Shown here one piece after another: positions 1-8,504 of a stretch of DNA of 64,000 nucleotides. Every line of letters starts with the position of its first letter. The first letter of the stretch is position 1. Origin of the DNA: an uncultured Granulosicoccaceae bacterium (GTDB lineage Bacteria > Pseudomonadota > Gammaproteobacteria > Granulosicoccales > Granulosicoccaceae); contig CALHNS010000009.1 in NCBI GenBank assembly GCA_938035125.1, positions 1 through 64,000 on the forward strand. Direction: 5' to 3'. The notes beneath the pieces are model-generated. The model saw only the letters and a program-made list of their open reading frames with translations, ran no database searches and had not been told where the DNA came from. Made by a program: the position numbers and the translations under genes.

Positions 1-47
1 TAGCGCAATTTTAGTGGTGTAGGGGTTACCACACAAGCTCCTAAGCC

Positions 48-65
48 ATTGTTTTAAAAAACAAT
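48..65. repeat. Inverted repeat upstream of the pilin promoter
   Basis: ATTGTTTT-AA-AAAACAAT has two perfect 8-base arms. Its centre lies about 60 bases before the start site expected from the -24/-12 element. It could be an activator site, an architectural AT-rich site or the remains of an upstream terminator; the sequence does not decide. Confidence 0.4.
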
Positions 66-92
66 AACCAACAATGAATTAAATACCACCAA

Positions 93-108
93 TGGCACAC
101 GCCCTGCA
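93..108 (+). promoter_or_regulatory. Sigma-54 (-24/-12) promoter of the first pilin gene
   Basis: TGGCAC-N5-CTGCA matches the sigma-54 consensus TGGCAC-N5-TTGC with one mismatch. The invariant GG (94-95) and GC (106-107) are exactly 10 bases apart. Transcription would start near 118-120, leaving a leader of about 78 bases before the pilin ATG. Type IVa pilin genes are often driven by RpoN with the PilR activator. RpoN is encoded in this window; PilR and PilS are not. Confidence 0.75.
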
Positions 109-196
109 CTTAACCCTGAGTTGCAGCGGACGATAACTACAACAGTAGATCGCTTGACTTCGACTACTTTAATTTAATCTCTGGAGAAGACCAACA

Positions 197-622
197 ATGG
201 TTAAGAATCAAAAAGGTTTTACACTAATCGAATTGATGATCGTTATCGCGATCATCGGTATTTTGGCAGCGGTAGCTGTACCTCAGTACGGTCAGTACAC
301 TAAGCGCGCTAAGTATTCTGAAGTAGTTACGCATGCAGCTGCAGCAAAAACTGGAGTAACAATTTGCTACCAAGAAGAATCCATTTTAACCAATTGTAAC
401 GGCGGTGCCAATGGAATCCCTGCTGACATAGCAACTGCACGCGGAGTTATCGCAACAGCTACCACAGCAGCCGGCGTAATCACTGCAACGGGCACAGCTG
501 AAGTAGACGGCAAGGTTTACACCCTGACTCCTGCAGAGGCTGGTACAGCTGCTAACAACGACCTTCGTTTAGATTGGACAGTTGGCGGTGATTGTGTAGC
601 TGCTAACCTTTGCAGAGACTAA
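197..622 (+). CDS. pilA: Type IV major pilin (PilA-like)
   Basis: Precursor of the main type IV pilus subunit, 141 residues. The short basic leader ends in Gly, and the [25 protein letters not shown] stretch is the classic class III signal and N-terminal helix; PilD would cut after Gly7 and methylate Phe. Four cysteines (57, 67, 133, 139) could form two disulfides, with the last pair making the usual C-terminal D-loop. The start has a GGAG ribosome site. A sigma-54 promoter precedes it and a strong terminator follows. It is the first of two tandem related pilins, and its position next to the promoter suggests it is the more abundant one. The family assignment is firm; the exact symbol is by convention. 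Confidence 0.93.
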   Translation: MVKNQKGFTLIELMIVIAIIGILAAVAVPQYGQYTKRAKYSEVVTHAAAAKTGVTICYQEESILTNCNGGANGIPADIATARGVIATATTAAGVITATGTAEVDGKVYTLTPAEAGTAANNDLRLDWTVGGDCVAANLCRD

Positions 623-651
623 GTTCTTAATGCTCAGTTAAAGGTAGTACA

Positions 652-681
652 AGAGGGCGGAATCATTCCGCCCTCTTTTTT
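652..681 (+). terminator. Rho-independent terminator after the first pilin gene
   Basis: AGAGGGCGG-aatcatt-CCGCCCTCT is a perfect 9-base GC-rich stem, and the AAT/ATT in the loop could add pairs. It runs directly into TTTTTT. It lies between the two pilin genes, 20 bases before the second ATG. Confidence 0.93.
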
Positions 682-700
682 CATTTATAAGGACACAACA

Positions 701-1120
701 ATGAAACAAGCTAAAGGATTCACTCTTATAGAATTAATGATTACTATTGCCATAATCGGTATTCTAGCTGGAATTGCAGTACCTCAATATAGCGCTTATA
801 CAAAACGTGCAAAATACTCACAAGTAGTTATTGCCACAATGGACAGGAAAACGGCGGTTTCCATTTGTTTCCACGAGTCAAACGGGTTTGCCTCCTGTAA
901 CGGCACAAGAAATCCGGAAGACAACGTCACTATTCCTGCTGATATTGCAACCCCTGGTTACGGGGTGATAGACACCATAACAACTACACAAGGCGTTATT
1001 ACAGCAACTGGAACGTCTGAAGTTGATGGTAAAACCTTCGTTTTGACACCACAGGATGTGGATTCAGAAATTTCATGGAGTTACAACGGTACTTGTTTAG
1101 AAGTCCAATATTGCAGATAG
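701..1120 (+). CDS. Second type IV pilin (tandem paralogue)
   Basis: A 139-residue pilin precursor with the same leader (cleavage after Gly6) and [19 protein letters not shown] helix. It has four cysteines (56, 66, 132, 138) in the same places as its neighbour. Both proteins share the blocks [14 protein letters not shown] and EVDGK, so the pair probably arose by duplication. The globular halves have diverged. An AAGGA ribosome site lies 7 bases before ATG, but the only room for a promoter holds the upstream terminator, so expression probably depends on read-through or on a promoter inside the first pilin gene. It could be a minor pilin or an antigenic alternative. Confidence 0.9.
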   Translation: MKQAKGFTLIELMITIAIIGILAGIAVPQYSAYTKRAKYSQVVIATMDRKTAVSICFHESNGFASCNGTRNPEDNVTIPADIATPGYGVIDTITTTQGVITATGTSEVDGKTFVLTPQDVDSEISWSYNGTCLEVQYCR

Positions 1121-1137
1121 TCACTCTGCGGTATTGG
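1105..1137 (+). terminator. Hairpin across the second pilin stop codon
   Basis: CCAATATTGCAGA-tagtcac-TCTGCGGTATTGG folds into a 13-pair stem (two G-U pairs) with the stop codon TAG in the loop. Only a weak T-rich stretch (ATTTCACTGTTG) follows, so it may protect the 3' end rather than terminate efficiently. Confidence 0.55.
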
Positions 1138-1368
1138 ATTTCACTGTTGCCTTATTAGTTTTAGCAGTTATGTACTTGTGTAAAGGTATGTAGTGTTGAT
1201 CTCTTGTGCAAGGTTAACCAACTGCCTGAATTCACCATGTGATTAAATTCGCACACATCACCTGATATAGCGGTGTCTATATCCGCAGTAAAACAAAAAT
1301 CTTCTTAAGCAATCGCTAACTATGCCGATTACCCTGCCAAGGTAAGTCACTTTTACAAAGGTAGGCAA
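1138..1368. other. Gap between pilin genes and pilB
   Basis: About 230 bases without a credible ORF. It contains a perfect 7-base hairpin GATATAG-cggtgt-CTATATC (1264-1283). A promoter for pilBCD is expected here, but I see no convincing -35/-10 pair or second sigma-54 site. Confidence 0.5.
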
Positions 1369-3078
1369 GTGAGCGATTCGACTCCAACTTCTGTTAGCTT
1401 GAACGGATTAGCGCGACAATTAATCGCGAACGGCGTGATCACTGAAGAATCAGCGATGCAAGTTTCAGCCGATGCAGAAAATAGCAACAAATCATTTCTA
1501 TCCGCCCTGGCAGAAAATCCTGAAGTAAGTTCATCTTCTGTCTCACAAGTTATCGGAGCCGATTTCGGGCTTCCCGTTTTCGATTTATCACGAATCGATC
1601 CAGAATCCTTACCGCATGAATTTATCACTGAAGAATTGGTGATTGAGCAAAATGCACTGCCCATCATGCGACGCGGATCTAAGTTGTTCGTAGCCATTTC
1701 AGATCCTACAAACAGCGAACCGCTGGATAAATACAAGTTCACATCGGGCCTTAGTGTTGAAGCGGTTATCGTTGAAGAAAGCAAACTGGCAGAAATGCGA
1801 AAGTCTGTTGCCGATAATAGCGGGGGTCTCGACAACAACCTAGATGAGAGTTTCGAATTTGACGTTGAAAACCCAGACGACAACGCTGGGGATGAAGATG
1901 AAGGTTCTGATGTTGACGATACTCCTATCGTTCGCTACGTCAATAAAGTTCTTCTAGACGCCATCAAACGCGGTGCATCAGATATTCACGTAGAACCCTA
2001 CGAAAAAGTGTTTCGAATTCGTTACCGTGTTGATGGTGTGCTGCAAGAAGTGGCAAACCCGCCACTTAACATGGCCATGCGGTTAACGTCGCGTTTAAAA
2101 GTAATGTCAAGAATGGACATTTCAGAACGTCGCGTACCTCAAGATGGGCGTATTAAACTTAAAATTTCGAAAAATAAAGCGATTGATTTTCGTGTTAATA
2201 CATGCCCCACTCTCTTTGGTGAGAAAACTGTATTACGTATTCTTGATCCCAGCAGTGCTCAGCTGGGTATCGATATGTTGGGTTATGAGCCAGAGCAAAA
2301 AGAACTCTATATGGACGCTTTATCAAATCCATACGGCATGATTCTAGTAACTGGCCCAACGGGTTCAGGTAAAACGGTATCGTTATATACCGGTTTAAAT
2401 ATTTTAAATGAACCTGGCACTAACATTTCTACAGCAGAAGATCCTGCGGAAATAAATTTAGAAGGCATCAACCAAGTTAACGTAAACCCCAAAGCGGGCC
2501 TTACGTTCGCAGAAGCGCTTAAGTCTTTCCTTCGTCAAGATCCAGATGTGATCATGGTGGGTGAGATTCGAGACATAGAGACAGGCAGCATCGCCATCAA
2601 GGCCGCGCAAACAGGTCACTTAGTGTTATCTACCCTGCACACCAATGATGCCCCACAAACACTTTCTCGTTTGTTGAACATGGGCATACCCGCTTTTAAC
2701 ATCGCATCTGCGGTTAGTCTTATTATCGCCCAGCGATTAGCGCGTCGATTATGCGAGAACTGCAAAGAAAAAGATGATCTACCCGACAACGTGTTACTTG
2801 ATGAAGGGTTTAAGCAAGAAGATTTAGAAGGTTTAGAAATTTTTAAAGCAGTGGGCTGTAATAAATGTAACGACGGCTACAAAGGCCGAGTGGGCATTTA
2901 CCAAGTTATGAAAATCAGTGAAGCCATGGGCCGAATCATTATGGACGGTGGCAACGCCCTGGACATCGCTGCTCAAGCTCAAGAAGAAAACATCAATGAT
3001 TTGCGTCAATCCGCAATGTTGAAAATAAAGCAAGGCATTCTTAGCCTCGAAGAAGCCAACCGCGTAACGAAGGAATAA
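1369..3078 (+). CDS. pilB: Type IV pilus extension ATPase PilB
   Basis: Cytoplasmic hexameric ATPase that powers pilus assembly, 569 residues, the usual length. The N-terminal third is the T2SSE/MshEN-type domain. The motor follows with Walker A GPTGSGKT near residue 330, acidic and histidine boxes, and DVIMVGEIRD (Walker B). Two CxxC pairs (CENC, CNKC) near the C-terminus form the zinc-binding site typical of PilB rather than the retraction ATPase PilT. The start is GTG with an AGGTAGG-like ribosome site. pilC follows after 7 bases. No PilT or PilU is in the window. Confidence 0.96.
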   Translation: MSDSTPTSVSLNGLARQLIANGVITEESAMQVSADAENSNKSFLSALAENPEVSSSSVSQVIGADFGLPVFDLSRIDPESLPHEFITEELVIEQNALPIMRRGSKLFVAISDPTNSEPLDKYKFTSGLSVEAVIVEESKLAEMRKSVADNSGGLDNNLDESFEFDVENPDDNAGDEDEGSDVDDTPIVRYVNKVLLDAIKRGASDIHVEPYEKVFRIRYRVDGVLQEVANPPLNMAMRLTSRLKVMSRMDISERRVPQDGRIKLKISKNKAIDFRVNTCPTLFGEKTVLRILDPSSAQLGIDMLGYEPEQKELYMDALSNPYGMILVTGPTGSGKTVSLYTGLNILNEPGTNISTAEDPAEINLEGINQVNVNPKAGLTFAEALKSFLRQDPDVIMVGEIRDIETGSIAIKAAQTGHLVLSTLHTNDAPQTLSRLLNMGIPAFNIASAVSLIIAQRLARRLCENCKEKDDLPDNVLLDEGFKQEDLEGLEIFKAVGCNKCNDGYKGRVGIYQVMKISEAMGRIIMDGGNALDIAAQAQEENINDLRQSAMLKIKQGILSLEEANRVTKE

Positions 3079-3085
3079 TAAGAAC

Positions 3086-4306
3086 ATGGCCACTGCAGCA
3101 AGCAAAAGCAACACTATTCTATTTGAGTGGGAAGGCAAAGACGCGAAAGGCAATAAGCAAAGGGGTATGGTGTCCAGCCCCAGTGCTGACTTGGTTAAGG
3201 CGAAACTGCGTCGTCAGGGAATTGTTCCTGGAAAAATAAAGAAGAAAAAAGGTTCAAGTGGCCGAGCTCAGAAGATTGAGCCTGGTGAAGTAGCCATCTT
3301 CGCGCGCCAGTTAACGACCATGATGAAGGCAGGTGTTCCCATGGTGCAATCTTTTGATATCGTTGCCAACGGTATGGATAATAAATCCATGCGCGATATG
3401 GTTATGGGCATTAAAGCCGAGGTAGAGTCGGGCAGTAACTTTACCAGTGCTTTAAGAAAATACCCTGATCAATTTGATGAGCTCTTTTGTAGCTTGGTGG
3501 AAGCTGGTGAGCAATCGGGTACCTTAGAAACTCTTCTAGGTGAAATTGCAGATTACAAAGAAAAGTCAGAGTCATTAAAGAAGAAAATCAAAAAAGCCAT
3601 GTTTTATCCTGTGGCGGTATTGATTGTTGCAGGTATTGTTACTGGTATTCTGCTGGTATTCGTTGTACCTCAATTTGAAACACTATTTGAAGGCATTGGC
3701 GGTGACTTACCTGCATTTACCAAAATGATCGTAAACGCGTCAGAATTCATGCAATCGTCTTGGTGGATAATCGTGGGTATCATCATAGCGGTTGTTATGG
3801 CTTTCAAACAGGTCAAAAAACGCAGCTTGGCGTTCCGTGAAGGGCTTGATCGCGTCATGCTAAAAGCACCGGTATTTGGTGAAATTATTCATAAGTCGGC
3901 AACGGCTCGTTTCTCACGCACACTTGCCACCATGTCTAAAGCCGGTGTTCCCCTGGTGGAAGCGATGGATTCAGTAGCAGGAACCGCAGGTAATTCAGTT
4001 TTTGAAAAAGCTATTTTGAAAATGAAAGACGAAGCCGCTTCAGGTCAACGCCTCACCACCTCAATTGAAAATTCTGGCTTGTTTTCAAACATGGTGACTC
4101 AGATGGTATCCATCGGTGAAGAAGCCGGCTCAATTGATGACATGCTAGGTAAAGTGGCAGACTTCTACGAAGAAGAAGTGGACAACGCGGTTGATGCAAT
4201 GACCAGTTTAATGGAGCCAATCATTATGGCTTTTCTCGGTGTGGTTATTGGTGGCTTGGTTGTAGGTATGTATCTACCGATCTTTAAGATGGGTGATGCG
4301 TTCTGA
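3086..4306 (+). CDS. pilC: Type IV pilus inner-membrane platform protein PilC
   Basis: Polytopic inner-membrane protein, 406 residues, that couples the PilB motor to pilin insertion. Two T2SSF domains (about 75-195 and 275-400) each start with the family pattern FARQLTTMMKAGVPMVQSF and FSRTLATMSKAGVPLVEAM and end in hydrophobic helices. The last helix (AFLGVVIGGLVVGMYLPIF) is the conserved family ending. It lies between pilB and pilD, with a short gap on either side. Confidence 0.96.
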   Translation: MATAASKSNTILFEWEGKDAKGNKQRGMVSSPSADLVKAKLRRQGIVPGKIKKKKGSSGRAQKIEPGEVAIFARQLTTMMKAGVPMVQSFDIVANGMDNKSMRDMVMGIKAEVESGSNFTSALRKYPDQFDELFCSLVEAGEQSGTLETLLGEIADYKEKSESLKKKIKKAMFYPVAVLIVAGIVTGILLVFVVPQFETLFEGIGGDLPAFTKMIVNASEFMQSSWWIIVGIIIAVVMAFKQVKKRSLAFREGLDRVMLKAPVFGEIIHKSATARFSRTLATMSKAGVPLVEAMDSVAGTAGNSVFEKAILKMKDEAASGQRLTTSIENSGLFSNMVTQMVSIGEEAGSIDDMLGKVADFYEEEVDNAVDAMTSLMEPIIMAFLGVVIGGLVVGMYLPIFKMGDAF

Positions 4307-4342
4307 TATAGTCGCGTCTATTTACAAAGAAGCTCGAACATC

Positions 4343-5281
4343 ATGAGCGCTCTCATAGAGTTATTCGCCAACAACGCTGTAGTTTTCTATGGCGTTGTTG
4401 CGTTTCTAGGCCTATTTGTTGGCAGTTTTCTCAACGTGGTGATTTACCGCTTACCGGTAATGATGGAACGTTCATGGGAACAAAGTCTGGCAGAATTTGA
4501 ACTGCAAAAATCACTTGAAGCCGATGGTGTTGACTTAAGTGATGGTGATGCCGTTGAAGCTGCTTTAGCTACACGCAACATCGTACCGCCTGAGAAATTT
4601 AATTTATCGGTGCCCCGTTCACGTTGTCAAAATTGTGGCAACTTGATTACCTGGTGGCAAAACGTACCTGTACTCAGTTACTTGCTGCTACGTGGCAAGT
4701 GTGCAGGGTGCAAACAATCGATTTCGCCACGATATCCCATCATAGAAGTGGTCACCATGCTGCTATCACTAGCGGTGGCTTGGCATTTTGGGCCTTCGCC
4801 ACAAACGGTGGTAGGCATTTTATTTACTTGGGCATTGGTTACGCTCACCATGATCGATTTTGATCACCAACTGCTTCCTGATAGCATCACGCTACCCCTG
4901 TTGTGGTTCGGCTTAATGGTGAACCTTGGAAACGTGTTTACCGACATACAATCGGCTGTGGTTGGCGCAGCCCTTGGTTACTTAATTCTGTGGGGAATAT
5001 TTCATCTTTTTCGCCTAATAACCGGCAAAGAGGGCATGGGATACGGTGATTTTAAATTACTGGCCGCTATCGGGGCATTACTGGGTTGGCAAGTGCTACC
5101 GATGGTCATTTTATTGTCGTCTTTAGTGGGCGCTGTCGTTGGGTTAACGCTAATTGCGATTACCCGCCGAGATAAAAACATTCCCATTCCGTTTGGGCCC
5201 TACCTTGCTGCAGCGGGTTGGATTGCCATGGTATGGGGTGAACCACTCACCGCGGCATATTTCAATTTTCTGGGCGGCTAA
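4343..5281 (+). CDS. pilD: Prepilin peptidase / N-methyltransferase PilD
   Basis: Inner-membrane aspartic protease that removes pilin leader peptides and methylates the new N-terminus, 312 residues. An N-terminal membrane helix with GSFLNVVIYRLP is followed by a long cytoplasmic loop holding the two zinc CxxC pairs (CQNCG, CAGCK). The catalytic aspartates lie in DFDHQLLPD and GMGYGDFK. About 30 residues between helix 1 and the zinc site (the SLEADGVDLSDGDAVEAA region) are variable. It would act on both pilins of this locus and possibly on type II secretion pseudopilins. Confidence 0.96.
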   Translation: MSALIELFANNAVVFYGVVAFLGLFVGSFLNVVIYRLPVMMERSWEQSLAEFELQKSLEADGVDLSDGDAVEAALATRNIVPPEKFNLSVPRSRCQNCGNLITWWQNVPVLSYLLLRGKCAGCKQSISPRYPIIEVVTMLLSLAVAWHFGPSPQTVVGILFTWALVTLTMIDFDHQLLPDSITLPLLWFGLMVNLGNVFTDIQSAVVGAALGYLILWGIFHLFRLITGKEGMGYGDFKLLAAIGALLGWQVLPMVILLSSLVGAVVGLTLIAITRRDKNIPIPFGPYLAAAGWIAMVWGEPLTAAYFNFLGG

Positions 5282-5354
5282 ACTAAACAAGTCAGTGGGG
5301 CTGTAACATTGGCCACCTTTATTCACGTAACACAGTTAAAAGCACGGTAACGTC

Positions 5355-6194
5355 ATGGTAGAAATGAGTTTTACACAAATACTGGTTCTGGCCATTGTTC
5401 AAGGCCTAACAGAATTTTTACCGGTATCGTCATCGGGTCATCTAATTCTAATCCCGGCTTTAACCAGCTGGCCTGATCAAGGCGTGTTAACTGACGTTAT
5501 GGTGCACGTGGGCAGTTTATTTGCGGTAATTGTGTACTTCTGGCGTGATGTGCTTATGCTATTGAAAGGCACGGGCGAATTGGTGATGTTTAAAAGCACA
5601 CCGGGTTCTCGCATGGCAGGTTACATCGCTCTGGCCACCATTCCGGCACTGGCTTTTGGTGCTTTCATGAAGCTTAGTGGTTTTCAAGATGCCATCCGTG
5701 GGGTTGAAATCGTTGCTTGGAATGCTGTGATTTTCGGTATTTTGTTATACGTGGCCGACGTGGTTGGAAAACGCACCAAAGTGATGGAAGACATGAAGCT
5801 CTCCCCGGCTTTAGTGATTGGTGTGGCGCAAGCCATCGCCATCATCCCTGGCACTAGCCGCTCTGGTATCACCATGACGGCGGCCCGCTTCTTAGGCTTT
5901 GAACGGGCAGAAGCTGCTCGCTTCTCGTTCTTATTAGGCATTCCTGCCATTGCCGCAGCCGGTGGTTACACCGCAATTGAATTATTCGAAACCGGTGGAG
6001 AGATTCCAGCGGATGCATTGAAAGCTGCAGGGCTTACGTTCTTCGCAGCGTTAGCGGCCATTACGTTACTTATGGCGGTGGTTAAACGATTTGGATTTTT
6101 TATGTTCATGGTTTATCGTTTACTACTAGCGTTTGTTTTATTCGGCTTACTCTATGACTGGTTCCCTGGCATCTCAATTTCTGACAAGCTCTAA
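5355..6194 (+). CDS. uppP: Undecaprenyl-diphosphatase UppP (BacA)
   Basis: Integral membrane enzyme, 279 residues, that dephosphorylates undecaprenyl pyrophosphate so the lipid carrier can be reused for peptidoglycan and O-antigen. The family motifs are clear: GLTEFLPVSSSGHLIL near residue 17, HVGS, and IPGTSRSGIT near residue 165. Several hydrophobic segments span the rest. A second Met (5364) could also be the start. It sits between pilD and coaE, which are adjacent in the Pseudomonas layout as I recall it, and ends 3 bases before coaE. Confidence 0.95.
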   Translation: MVEMSFTQILVLAIVQGLTEFLPVSSSGHLILIPALTSWPDQGVLTDVMVHVGSLFAVIVYFWRDVLMLLKGTGELVMFKSTPGSRMAGYIALATIPALAFGAFMKLSGFQDAIRGVEIVAWNAVIFGILLYVADVVGKRTKVMEDMKLSPALVIGVAQAIAIIPGTSRSGITMTAARFLGFERAEAARFSFLLGIPAIAAAGGYTAIELFETGGEIPADALKAAGLTFFAALAAITLLMAVVKRFGFFMFMVYRLLLAFVLFGLLYDWFPGISISDKL

Positions 6195-6197
6195 GCT

Positions 6198-6794
6198 GTG
6201 CGATTAATCGGATTAACCGGCGGAATTGCCAGTGGCAAAACGCTGGTTTCCGATAGGTTCGCAGAATTGGGCGCCCCCATCGTCGATGCCGATTTACTAG
6301 CACGCGAAGTGGTGGCCCCTGGCAGTGAAGGCTTAGCAGGGCTTAAGGCCTTATTCAGTGCTGATATTTTAAATGCAGAAGGAGCTTTAGATCGCGCAGC
6401 CCTTCGGCAAGTAATTTTCCAAGACCCATCGGCGCGAGCACAGGTTGATGACTTGCTGCACCCGTTGATTCGATCATTGTCTGAACAACGAATTGATGCG
6501 CACGCTGTAAAAAATCCACCTTATTTAATTCATGCTATACCGCTTTTAGTGGAAACAGGGCAAACCGATCGCCACGACGATATTGTGGTTGTGGATGTGC
6601 CGGTGAGCACACAACTCAGTCGCTTAATGGAACGCGATGGCAGTACAAAAGAAGATGCACAGCGTATTCTAAATTCTCAAGCATCTCGCGAGGAACGCTT
6701 AGCGGTGGCTACGTTCGTTATTGATAATTCAGGGACGGTGGAGCAAACGATTGCACAAGTAAACGCACTGCATAATAAATTTACTAACGCTTAG
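6198..6794 (+). CDS. coaE: Dephospho-CoA kinase CoaE
   Basis: Cytosolic kinase for the last step of coenzyme A synthesis (phosphorylation of dephospho-CoA), 198 residues, the usual size. The P-loop GLTGGIASGKT lies at the N-terminus, followed by DADLLAREV and the LVETG lid region. The start is GTG, 3 bases after the uppP stop, so the two are likely cotranscribed. It converges with mutT. Confidence 0.95.
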   Translation: MRLIGLTGGIASGKTLVSDRFAELGAPIVDADLLAREVVAPGSEGLAGLKALFSADILNAEGALDRAALRQVIFQDPSARAQVDDLLHPLIRSLSEQRIDAHAVKNPPYLIHAIPLLVETGQTDRHDDIVVVDVPVSTQLSRLMERDGSTKEDAQRILNSQASREERLAVATFVIDNSGTVEQTIAQVNALHNKFTNA

Positions 6795-6829
6795 AACGCA
6801 CAACCATAGGTGCAGGCGAATCAGCCAAA

Positions 6830-7234
6830 CTATTTACACCTACCCAACAACGCATTAACAATAGGCACATTCGCTTCAGGAAAAGAGTACTGCGGCAAAT
6901 CAGCCAACGCAACCCATTGCAACGGCTGACCTTCACGGCCAATTGGAGTGCCGCTAAAGCTAGGAACGATAAACACGTGCAACCTCACGGCCTTATCTCC
7001 GTAGTCGTGCTCAAGAACCATCAGCTTTTCTATTTTTTCTGAATGGATGCCCAGCTCTTCTTCAAGCTCACGATTCAGCGCAGAATCAGCGGGTTCATCA
7101 GCCTCAAGTTTTCCACCAGGGAATTCCCACAGGTTACCTTGATGTTGTTTTGCATGGCGTTTGGCAAGTAACACCTTGCCACCATCTGGGCTCAATATGG
7201 CCCCAGCTGCAACCTCTATCCAATTGGCAGTCAT
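6830..7234 (-). CDS. mutT: 8-oxo-dGTP diphosphatase MutT (Nudix)
   Basis: A 134-residue Nudix hydrolase that clears oxidised dGTP and prevents A:T to C:G mutations. The Nudix box is complete, from GGKLEADEPADSALNRELEEELGI at about residues 41-64, with WEFPGG before it as in MutT. Its place downstream of argJ and secA agrees with the mutT position in related gammaproteobacteria. It is shorter than MutT-ThiE fusions, with no second domain. Confidence 0.92.
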   Translation of the reverse strand: MTANWIEVAAGAILSPDGGKVLLAKRHAKQHQGNLWEFPGGKLEADEPADSALNRELEEELGIHSEKIEKLMVLEHDYGDKAVRLHVFIVPSFSGTPIGREGQPLQWVALADLPQYSFPEANVPIVNALLGRCK

Positions 7235-7279
7235 CTTATCGCGTAGTCATAAATAAAATGCTTTGAAACGAGACGAACT

Positions 7280-8500
7280 TTAAGTTCTGTATTCAGCGTT
7301 TATGGTGACGTAATCGTGCGATAAATCACTGGTGTAAACAGCGCATGAGTTACTGCCCATACCTAAATGCACACGTACAGTGATATCTGAACTTTGCATC
7401 ACCGCACTACCCTTCTCTTCGGTGTAATCACTATGCAGCAATCCATGTTCAAACACAGGCAAATCGTTTACGTGCACGGTAACTTGATAAGGGTCTAACT
7501 GGTCTATGCCCACCTTACCAATGGCCATAAGTAAGCGCCCTACGTTTGCATCGCTAGCAAACATGGCCGTCTTAACCAACGGTGAATTGGCAATGCCGTA
7601 ACCCACGGCCTTGCAATCTTGCGTGCTAGCCCCGCCGAGAACATCAACGGTTATAAATTTAGTTGCCCCTTCTGCATCTCGAACAATGGCTTGTGCCAAC
7701 AGTAGCAGCACCTCATTCACCGCCATTTGAAATTCGCTCCAACCGGCATCATCCGCTGAAAGAGCAGGCCCCATGCAGGTGGCACACAACATACACGCAT
7801 CGTTAGTAGAGGTATCACTGTCAACCGTTATGGAATTAAATGAGCCATCCACCGCTATTGTTAACGCGGTGTGCAAATCTTGCTGTGACACGGTTGCATC
7901 AGTAAACACATAGGCCAACATAGTGGCCATGTTTGGCTCGATCATGCCCGCACCTTTTGACATACCTGTAACCGTAACGCTTTGTCCGTTAATCGTTATC
8001 GTTTTTGAGGTGAGCTTTGGCACTGTATCTGTGGTCATGATGCCACGAGCGGCTGCTTCCCAAGCCGTTATTGAACTATCTAGGCCAGCGGCAAGCGTTG
8101 GCAGCGCATTTTTCATAATGGCATCGGGTAGCTGCTCGCCAATAACACCCGTAGAAAAAGGCAGCACTTGATCGGTGCCAACATTTAGCGTTTGCGCTAA
8201 AGCTTGGCAATGCCCTGCAGCCGTTGTTATGCCTTGTTGGCCTGTACCTGCATTGGCGTTACCTGAATTTACCAACAAAGCTCTTACACGACCTTGTTGA
8301 GCATTTAAATGTTCTTTTGCAACGGTTACCGGTGCTGCACAAAATGTATTTTGGGTAAACACACCGGCGCTAACGCTCCCTTCAGGAAGGGTAAACAACA
8401 CCATGTCTTCTTGGCCGTTAGCTTTTATGCCCGCTGCGCAGGTGGACAACTGAACACCAGAAACTGCAGATGCTGCCGGTAGCGAAAGATTAACCGGCAT
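7280..8500 (-). CDS. argJ: Glutamate N-acetyltransferase / amino-acid acetyltransferase ArgJ
   Basis: Enzyme of the arginine acetyl cycle, 406 residues. It moves the acetyl group from N-acetylornithine to glutamate and may also make N-acetylglutamate from acetyl-CoA. It is a self-cleaving Ntn-type protein: the nucleophile Thr lies in KGAGMIEPNMATMLAY, where the precursor splits into alpha and beta chains. The C-terminus with SDLSHDYVTINAEY is the family ending. It starts 4 bases after the secA stop and precedes mutT in one minus-strand run. Confidence 0.95.
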   Translation of the reverse strand: MPVNLSLPAASAVSGVQLSTCAAGIKANGQEDMVLFTLPEGSVSAGVFTQNTFCAAPVTVAKEHLNAQQGRVRALLVNSGNANAGTGQQGITTAAGHCQALAQTLNVGTDQVLPFSTGVIGEQLPDAIMKNALPTLAAGLDSSITAWEAAARGIMTTDTVPKLTSKTITINGQSVTVTGMSKGAGMIEPNMATMLAYVFTDATVSQQDLHTALTIAVDGSFNSITVDSDTSTNDACMLCATCMGPALSADDAGWSEFQMAVNEVLLLLAQAIVRDAEGATKFITVDVLGGASTQDCKAVGYGIANSPLVKTAMFASDANVGRLLMAIGKVGIDQLDPYQVTVHVNDLPVFEHGLLHSDYTEEKGSAVMQSSDITVRVHLGMGSNSCAVYTSDLSHDYVTINAEYRT

Positions 8501-8504
8501 AGTG

